This document shows, one piece after another, positions 56,330 through 64,000 of a DNA stretch of 64,000 bases. A program made the position numbers and the translations under genes. This DNA is from Silene conica (Eukaryota; Streptophyta; Magnoliopsida; Caryophyllales; Caryophyllaceae). Below the pieces are notes generated by a model, which did no database searches, was not told the origin of the DNA, and saw only the letters and a program-made list of their open reading frames with translations. Numbering within the stretch: position 1 is the first letter of the stretch; each line of letters starts with the position of its first letter. The stretch covers positions 68,375,460 through 68,439,459 of the forward strand of contig CM055317.2 in NCBI GenBank assembly GCA_029255685.2, written 5' to 3'.

Positions 56330-59300
56330 TACTTAACTGACGAAACCTCTTATTTTCCTGCAGAAACTCAAAATCCAATCAAGGACTAAAACAGAAATTA
56401 CAAAAAACGTAAAATTAAGCTAGAACACGGGTTGCCTCCCGTTTAGCGCTGGTTTAAGAGGTCCCGCACGACCCTTTTACCTATCAAGAAGCATCCGGAA
56501 AAGGGTCAAAGTAAGAGACTTCAACCTTACCAATAAATTCGTTCTCTCCGCGGAAGTGCTTCACATACTGGCCATTAACTTTGAACCTCTCACCGGATGA
56601 GGTTTCTAACTCTATTGACCCAAATTTTGAGACAGCTGTGATGGTGTAAGGTCCGCTCCACCTGGATTTCAACTTACCAGGAAAAAGACGAATACGAGCA
56701 TTAAAAAGCAACACCCTATCACCTACCTGAAAATCACGCCTAATTATTCTCTTGTCATGCCGGCGCTTTGTTTTCTCTTTATAAATCCTGCATTGTCATA
56801 GGCTAACAACCTGAATTCTTCTAACTCATTGAGCTGCAACAAACGTTTCTCACGGGAAAGATTAGGGTCTAAATTAAGATCACATATAGCCCACCAAGAC
56901 TTACGTTCTAACTCTACTGGTAAATGACAAGTCTTACCATAAATCAACCGGAATGGTGACATTCCTATTGGGGTTTTGAACCCAGTTCTATAGGCCCATA
57001 AAACATCATCAAATTTTAGACTCCAATCTTTCCTAGACTTGGAAACAACTTTGGCTAGGGTCTCCTTGAGTTCCCTATTAGAGATCTCAACTTGACCACT
57101 AGTCTGAGGGTGATAAGCTAAACCCCTACGATGTTGGACACCGAATTTATTTAACAAGTCACCTAAGTGTTTCTCCTTAAAATGCATACCTCCATCACTT
57201 ATGACAACCCTAGGGACGCCAAAACGAGGAAATATGATTTTTTTAAACATCTTAATAACAGCTTTTGCATCACAATGGGGAGTAGCAATAGCTTCTACCC
57301 ATTTAGACACATAATCAACAGCTACAAGAATATACCTGTTACCTTGACTACTGGGAAAAGGTCCTTGATAATCAATGCCCCAGACATCAAAAATCTCTAC
57401 CTCTAAAATACCAACCTGCGGCATCTCATGTCTTTTTGAGACATTCCCAGTTCTTTGACAGGCATCACAGCTACCTACAAAATTTCTACAGTCAGCATGC
57501 AAAGTAGGCCAATAAAAACCAGACTGTAATACCTTGGCCACGGTCCTAGATGGACCGTGGTGACCACCATATGCAGAAGAGTGACATGCTTCCAGAATAT
57601 CTTTCACCTCCCATTGGGGGACGCATCTCCGAATGAGTCCATCTCCGAATTCCTTGAAAACATAGGGGTCATCCCAAAAATACTGTTTTGCATCAAACAT
57701 AAATCTCTTCTTTTGTTGCCATGACAACTCAGGAGGGATTTTACCTGTGACAGCAAAGTTAGCAAAATCAGCATACCAAGGAGGGGGATAAAAACCTGAA
57801 CTATTAATGATAAATAAACTCTCATCAGGAAATGAATCATCAATAGGTAAAGAATCTTCCCCATCAGTCAGCTGAAGGCGAGATAGGTGGTCAGCTACCA
57901 CGTTTTCCGCGCCTTTCTTGTCCCTAATCTCAATGTCAAACTCTTGGAGAAGGAGTATCCACCTTAAAAGCCTTGGCTTTGAATCTTTCTTCTGGAAAAG
58001 ACCTTTCAAAGCTGCATGGTCAGTGTAAACAATTACCTTATTACCTACTAAATAGGACCTGAATTTTTCTAAGGCAAAGATCACAGTTAGCATCTCCTTC
58101 TCAGTAGTGAAATAGTTGACTTGAGTCTCATCTAGGGTGCGGCTCGCATAGTATATAGCATTAAGAGCCCTGTTCTTCCTTTGACCTAGCACAGCACCTA
58201 CAACGTAGTCACTAGCATCGCACATGATCTCAAAGGGGAGATCCCAGTCTGGTGGCTGAATGATTGGTGCTGAGATCAAAGCTTCCTTCAACCTGTTAAA
58301 AGCTGAAAGGCACTCATCAGTAAAATCAAAGACAACATCTTTAAGGAGCAACTATGTAAGTGGTTTAGCAATCTTAGAAAAGTCCTTAATGAAACGCCGG
58401 TAAAAACCTGCATGTCCCAAGAAACTTCTCACCCCCTTAACATTAACAGGAGGAGGTAATTGCTCAATCACCTGCACTTTTGCTTTATCTACATGTATAC
58501 CTTTATCAGAAATTAGATGCCCTAACACTACTCCCTCAGTAACCATAAACTGACACTTTTCCCAGTTTAAGACAAGGTTTACATCAATACATCACTGCAA
58601 GACTTTATCAAGATTAGCTAAGCATTGATCAAAAGCATTACCATAAACAGAGAAATCATCCATAAATACCTCCATGATGTTTTCTATAAAGTCAGAAAAG
58701 ATACCCATCATACACCTTTGAAAGGTAGCAGGAGCATTGCATAACCCAAAAGGCATCCTGCGATATGCAAAAACACCCTGTGGGCAAGTAAAAGTAGTCT
58801 TACTCTGATCATCAGGATGGATGAGAATCTGGAAAAAACCTGAATAACCATCTAGAAAACAGAAGAATTTATTAGAAGCCAGTCTTTCAGTCATTTGGTC
58901 AACAAAAGGAAGGGGGAAATGGTCTTTCTTGGTGGCAGCATTTAACTGTCTATAATCAATGCACATCCGCCACCCAGTTACAACTCTAGTGGGTATTAAT
59001 TCATTTTTTTCATTTTTAACCACTGTGGTTCCTCCTTTCTTGGGAACCACCTGAACTGGGCTAACCCACTTGGAGTTGCCAACTGAATAGATAATACCTG
59101 CATCCAGAAGTTTCATTACCTCAGCCATAACCACCTCCTGCATCTTAGGATTCAACTTACGCTGTCCCTGTCTATAGGGCTTATGCCTTTCCTCTAATTC
59201 TATCTTATGCATGCAAACATCAGGACTTATGCCCTTAATGTCATCCAAAGAATAACCTAAAGCTTTCCTATTCTTTTTTAGAACAGTCATTAAGGCAGAA

Positions 59301-60454
59301 AGTTGGTTACGATCAAGTTTAGAACTAACAATTGCAGGGTACTGTTCAGTATCATCTAAGAAAACATACTTAAGATTAGGAGGAAGTGGCTTACGCTCTG
59401 GTACCTTTACCTCAACGGCTTGAACAGAATCAGTACTAATAAAATAGCACATGTTTACCAGATTTGCATTGGCCAAGCTTATGAGCTTCTCATTCTCTTC
59501 TTCAGTAAACTCATACTCCTCTATTTCTGCTTCTATCACCTCCAGCTCTTCAGCATCCTCAGCTGGATTACCTGCACACTTATCCAAAACTGTTAAATCA
59601 TCTAAGGGATCCTTGGTCAAGGATTCCCTCCAATTAAGGATAACATTCATGTCTATAATATCAATGGAGCAACAAGTATCATCAGTAAGAGTAGTTGCCT
59701 TATGGGCAAGACTAAACTCGATAGTGTCATCTCCAACCTCTAAAGTAATGATCCCGCGTTTGACATCTATTACAGCCTCAGTTGTATGTAAAAATGGTCT
59801 TCCTAAAATAATAGGTATTTGACTATCCTCAGCAATGTCTAAAACAACGAAATCAACAGGAATAAAGAACTTTCCCACTCTAACTGGGACATCCTCTAAG
59901 ACCCCTAATGGTCTTTGGGTTGATCTATCAGCCATCTGTAGGGTAATATTGGTGACTTTAAGCCTACCTAAATTAAGTCTTTCACAAACAGAATAAGGCA
60001 TAACACTGACACTAGCCCCTAGATCACAAAGGGCTTTCCCTATAATATGATTACCTATGGTACAAGGGATAGAAAAACTACCTGGGCCCTTTAACTTGGG
60101 TGCTATATTATTTTGCGAAAGAACATAACATTCCTCCACAAAAGCAACAGCACCGTCGTCCTGAAAATTCTTCTTACGACCCAAAATATCTTTCATGAAT
60201 TTAGCATAAGAAGGTACCTGGGTAATTAAATCAGTGAAAGGGATGGTTACCTCAAGATTTTTCACCATCTCCAAAAACTTACCGAATTTCCGATCCTCTT
60301 TTGAATTTTTCAGTCTTTCGGGATAAGGAACGGTGACATTAGCCATAGGATCAGCAACCTTTGGCTTTTTCAGCTGTAATATCTCAGTGAGGCCTTGAAT
60401 GAGGGAGGGATCCAGCGATTCGGGAGTTAAAACTGCGTTCTGCTCAGGAATACT

Positions 60455-60487
60455 GGTCGGTCGACCTGATGTAGGGGTCGGTCGACC
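60455..60487. repeat. Paired-palindrome module in Athila-2 gag
   Basis: GGTCGGTCGACC twice. Coding strand reads GRPTPTSGRPT. Confidence 0.95.
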
Positions 60488-60547
60488 AGACGCTGTATCA
60501 TCAAAATCTTTTTGTTTTCCATAAATTGCTCTCACGTCAGGTAACGA

Positions 60548-60580
60548 GGTCGGTCGACCTACAGTAGGGGTCGGTCGACC
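60548..60580. repeat. Paired-palindrome module in Athila-2 gag
   Basis: GGTCGGTCGACC twice. Coding strand reads GRPTPTVGRPT; 93 bp (31 codons) from its neighbour. Confidence 0.95.
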
Positions 60581-61796
60581 TCCTGACCTGTTCACGGGAT
60601 CAATTTCTTCGTTTTGAACTTCAGCAGAATTATCCTTTGGGGCTGGTCCTTCATAAGCACGACCACTCCTAAGATTTATAGCATTCAACGTCTCTATGGG
60701 ACTCTCATAACTACCCGGAGAACTAGTTGTTTGGTTGGCTATGTTTATCAATTGTTCTCCAAAAGTCTTCATAGAAGCCACTTGAGCTTTTCCCATCTCC
60801 AAAACCTGTTTTGTTAGAGCATGAACAAGCTCTCTCAATTCCACAATCTCACCCGTGTTGTCAACCGTAGTAACTAGGTTCGCACTTTCAAGCTTCAGCT
60901 GGGTTGCCTCAAGCTTTTCAAAACGGGCTTCAACGGTTGTCTCAAGAGCCAACACTCTATTCATCTCCACATTCAACCTTCGCGAATTCCCACGTGAACT
61001 CCCAAAGGCAGCCCTATGCACCGCCATGTCTTCTATGGTTTTCCAACCCTGCATATGATTGGTGTTGTTCTGGAATCTCCCATTGGCGGCCGCATCAAAA
61101 ATCACCTTGTAATCATCGTAGAGGGCGTTGTAAAATTGGTTACACAAGTACCATTGAGGAAAACCATGGTGAGGGATAGAACGGACCAAATCCTTGAACC
61201 GGTTCCATGCTTCACAGAATTCTTCATCGGGTCCCTGTTGAAAGTTAGTGATTTGGCTTCTCAAGTCATTGGCCTTTGCAAGAGGAAAGTATTTTCTGTA
61301 GAAAGCCAATGCCAAGGAAGTCCAATCCGTAACCTCCTCAGCTACCCTATCAAGGTAGCGGTACCAATCTCGCGCGGCATCTTTCAATGAATAAAGGAAC
61401 ATCATTGCCAGCACCTCATCCTGAGTCACCCCGGCAGGTATGCGTATGGAACAACAATAATCCGTGAATGTCGCAACATGCTTCAACGGATCCTCGTTGG
61501 GTAGACCAGAAAATTGACTCCGCTCTACCAGAAGGATGTGGTTCGGGTGGAGCTCAAAGGAACCAGTTGTAGGAGTAGGCAAGGTGAACCCTTTTGGTAA
61601 ATCCTGGACCTTTGGTTGCATGTGGTCATAAATAGAAGTCATGCCTAAACAAGAGAGTACTCAAGCCTTCCTCTCGAAAACCTGTCTTCTAATATGCAGA
61701 AAACAACACTAGAAGAAAAGGTAAATAGCGTTCTTAAGGAACCTAAGTTCCTTAAGAAAAGAAAAATAAACTAAAAACTAACAACCAAAATTATAC

Positions 61797-61822
61797 CGTC
61801 TCCCCGGCAACGGCGCCAAAAT
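61797..61822 (-). other. Athila-2 primer-binding site (tRNA-Asp)
   Basis: TGGCGCCGTTGCCGGGGA on the minus strand, complementary to the tRNA-Asp 3' end, three bases inside the 5' LTR. Confidence 0.9.
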
Positions 61823-61823
61823 T

Positions 61824-63069
61824 TGACACCCGTCGTTGAGGGGTGTCAAAGATAAGATTTATAAAACCTCAGCTTAAACTAGATAGGATAAGTCAAGGGT
61901 CGAACGACAAGGAGACAAGGTTAATTATGTTTGTGAATTTAGTGTCTATTACAAGTAACCAAAAAGGGGGGGTTGATTTAAGATTTGAACTAACAACTAA
62001 AAGAGCAAAATAAACAAGGGAATTAAAATAAGGTAAAAAGGAGATTAGGAACTTTGGTTCCCCATGGTTAAAACAAGGCAATGATAGATAAAATAACCAA
62101 ATAACACAATCCCAAGGAACAAAGAATAAACCTTTAGGTCAATATTCTACCCAATTCTTACGGTCTTAGGGTTCCTAGAAAAGCACTAAACTTTCGTTCA
62201 TAGGGCAATCCCAAAGTTGTTGTTAAACTAATCCTAATAATCTTTCAATCTTAAGGATTAGTTCACCAACAACAATGGGGGATTGGTAATTCAATCATTA
62301 AACTATCAAAATCAAATCTTTACCATGGTTCCCCTAATTCCTAATCACAAGAATTAGCTATGCATGATTTTAACTATGAAATTAACAATAACAAGAACTA
62401 AGAACATCAAGGGAATCAACATAATTAAAGATGACAATAAAAGGGGAAACATGTATTGAGAAATAATAATAAGATGAACAACAAGATTAATTGAAAGGGA
62501 AAGATTAATTGTAGCAAACTTGCAAGCTTAATTGGAATTCAAGAACAAAGATTGAAACTTGGAAAGTATTCTCTAAAACTATGGAGTTTTCTCTAAACTA
62601 GGCTGTTTGACCTAATTAAGGAGTTTTGGCCTCCTTAAATAATTTCTAAATTACAAGATTAAACGAGTAAAACACGAAATAAAACCCGCGGACACAGTTG
62701 CTGGGTCGGTCGACCTAAAATCTGGGTCGGTCGACCTCTTCTGTTGATATCGGTCTTTCCGGATTCTGGGCTTTGGTCGGTCGACCTCTTTAGTGGGTCG
62801 GTCGACCCTTTCCTGTACGTTTCGGCGTGAATTTGGCCCGTAAACAACACTTGGATGTGCATCCGGATCCTTGCTCCGCGTATTTACTCAAAAACAGCTT
62901 TCGGAGGACGATTAAAGTTCGGTTTTGCCCACTTCCGCGAATTCCTACATTTAAAACATAGAAATGCCAAAGTAAACCGTTTCGGGAGAAATAGCAACTA
63001 AAAGTCACGAAAATATAAGAAAATACGTGCCAAAAGGATAAATAAAATGCATAAAATAGGCACGTATCA
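61824..63069 (-). repeat. Athila-2 right (5') LTR
   Basis: 1,246 bp. Three of the about 15 differences from the left LTR fall in the first 30 bases. Confidence 0.95.
62704..62807. repeat. Two paired-palindrome modules, Athila-2 right LTR
   Basis: Modules at 62704-62736 and 62775-62807. All four half-sites are GGTCGGTCGACC. Confidence 0.95.
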
Positions 63070-63195
<126 letters not shown>

Positions 63196-63300
63196 TTTTT
63201 TCGTTTTATTTGAAGTATACATGTTTAATAAATAAAATTTCTGGTTATATATATATATATAATAAATATAATTTGTCGCCTTCTCTTAAAATAAAAGTAC

Positions 63301-63334
63301 ACAACCCCGTGATTTTTCACGGGTGTTACATTAG
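63301..63334 (+). repeat. Hairpin end, right of Athila-2
   Basis: CCCGTGATTTTTCACGGG followed by TGTTACATTAG, the mirrored partner of 50776-50806. Confidence 0.6.
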
Positions 63335-63544
63335 AAAATAAAATGCTGAAGATAACCTTCATTATGAATGAGAGACCTTCATTATGCCAGGACTGTGTTG
63401 GTTGTAAGAACGTATTTTAATGCCCGCCATTTTACAGAATTTGAATAAATTTAACAACTTTAAGACACTTACAAAATATTAAACGATCCTGATAAAACGA
63501 AAACTTCAAGGTGTACTTATGAAAAATTTTGATTATATAATAAC

Positions 63545-64000
63545 TAGGGGTGAGCAAAACCGTATACCCGGTACGGTTTTGAAAAGCGTATCGGGTATAC
63601 GGTTTTAAAAATTGCAAAAATCACTATACGGATCCGATACGGTTTTCGGGTACTCGAAAAAATCGTGTATACGGAATCCGTATATACGGATACGATTTGG
63701 TGAGGAATGCCCAATTAAATATTGTAGTTATTCAAGTACTAATAATTACATCTAACATGCCTACAACTAATGATGAAAGAGTAATTTTTTATTTATTAAG
63801 ATAAGTTAGTAAAATAAGTCATAAAAAACCATTAAGAATGGAAGTTGAAAGCTGAACTTCGCGTTTCATTAATTTTTTTATACAAAAATTTCAAACCGTG
63901 TCTAAATCGTATATACGGTTTCCTTTTTGCCCGACCCGGATACGGTACGGTTTTTTGAAAACTGTATCGTATATACGGATATCCGTATCGTACATACGGA
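63545..64000. mobile_element. hAT-type MITE, cut by the window edge
   Basis: It starts TAGGGGTGAGCAAAACCG, the form of the TAGGG-type hAT MITEs, and is full of CCGTATACGG-like words (GTATACGG, CGTATACC) on both sides. The right end lies outside the window. Confidence 0.7.

Larger units (their letters stand above)
56484..61642 (-). pseudogene. Athila-2 gag-pol polyprotein (two stops, one frameshift)
   Basis: From MTSIYDHMQPKVQDLPKGF: gag (DWYRYLDRVAEEVTDW, FYRKYFPLAKAN), GRPT-x3-GRPT repeats twice, protease (ALCDLGASVSVMP, IILGRPF), RT (CIDYRQLNAATKKDHFPLPF, VFMDDFSVYG as the YxDD box), RNase H ([26 protein letters not shown]), integrase zinc domain ([11 protein letters not shown] ... CDACQRTG) and core ([33 protein letters not shown]), and the C-terminal domain (VLLFNARIRLFPGKLKSRWSGPY). 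Defects: a TGA at 58594-58592 (Arg codon expected), a TAG at 58354-58352 (Gln expected) and a 1-base shift near 56780-56790. No zinc knuckle is seen in gag. Confidence 0.95.

Overview
This is a flowering-plant nuclear window, probably from a dicot: AT-rich, with intron-split genes that have GT-AG junctions, plant-type LTR retrotransposons, CACTA, hAT, Stowaway and Tourist elements, and Helitron-like ends. The species cannot be named from the sequence. The only host genes I can support are two minus-strand 2-oxoglutarate/Fe(II)-dependent dioxygenases (2OGD). Gene B (49340 to 44590) is complete in five exons and keeps the HxD...H and RxS residues, but has an early in-frame stop. Gene A has its first exon at 15920-15711 and its second at 6207-5954, across a 9.5-kb intron filled with transposons; its remaining exons are not visible.

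Layout. 1-5.85 kb: an hAT MITE and two adjoining Helitron-like elements, the larger with degenerate internal repeats. 5.9-15.9 kb: gene A, whose long intron holds a Stowaway MITE, an aldehyde-oxidase gene scrap and a Copia-type element that has gag but no pol. 16-18 kb: MITEs and AT-rich spacer. 18.0-41.8 kb: one nested block that grew from a single 12-bp LINE target site. In it, a 5'-truncated LINE contains an hAT-type MITE (itself holding a Stowaway) and a Copia element. The Copia contains CACTA-1 and a recombined Athila element (Athila-1), and Athila-1 contains CACTA-2. CACTA-2 carries pieces of host genes (MSH6, and less certainly a serpin and an SH3P/BAR protein). 41.9-43.7 kb: two hAT MITEs and a short Helitron. 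44.6-49.9 kb: gene B, with a Tourist-like element in an intron and a foldback MITE in its promoter. 51.1-63.1 kb: a structurally complete Athila element (Athila-2) inserted in a TA microsatellite. 63.5 kb to the end: the start of another hAT MITE.

The most unusual signal is a 33-bp module found only in the two Athila elements: a 12-bp palindrome GGTCG-RY-CGACC, exactly 9 bases of variable sequence, and a second 12-bp palindrome. I count 24 copies, all with a 21-bp period. They lie in LTRs, in gag coding sequence (in frame, reading GRPT-x3-GRPT), in untranslated parts and around the env-like ORF, in two Athila families whose LTRs are otherwise different. All four RY centres occur, so the palindrome is kept while its centre varies. 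This looks like a paired binding site or a dispersed micro-repeat.

All positions, LTR differences and homologies were judged by reading; no alignment or database search was run.
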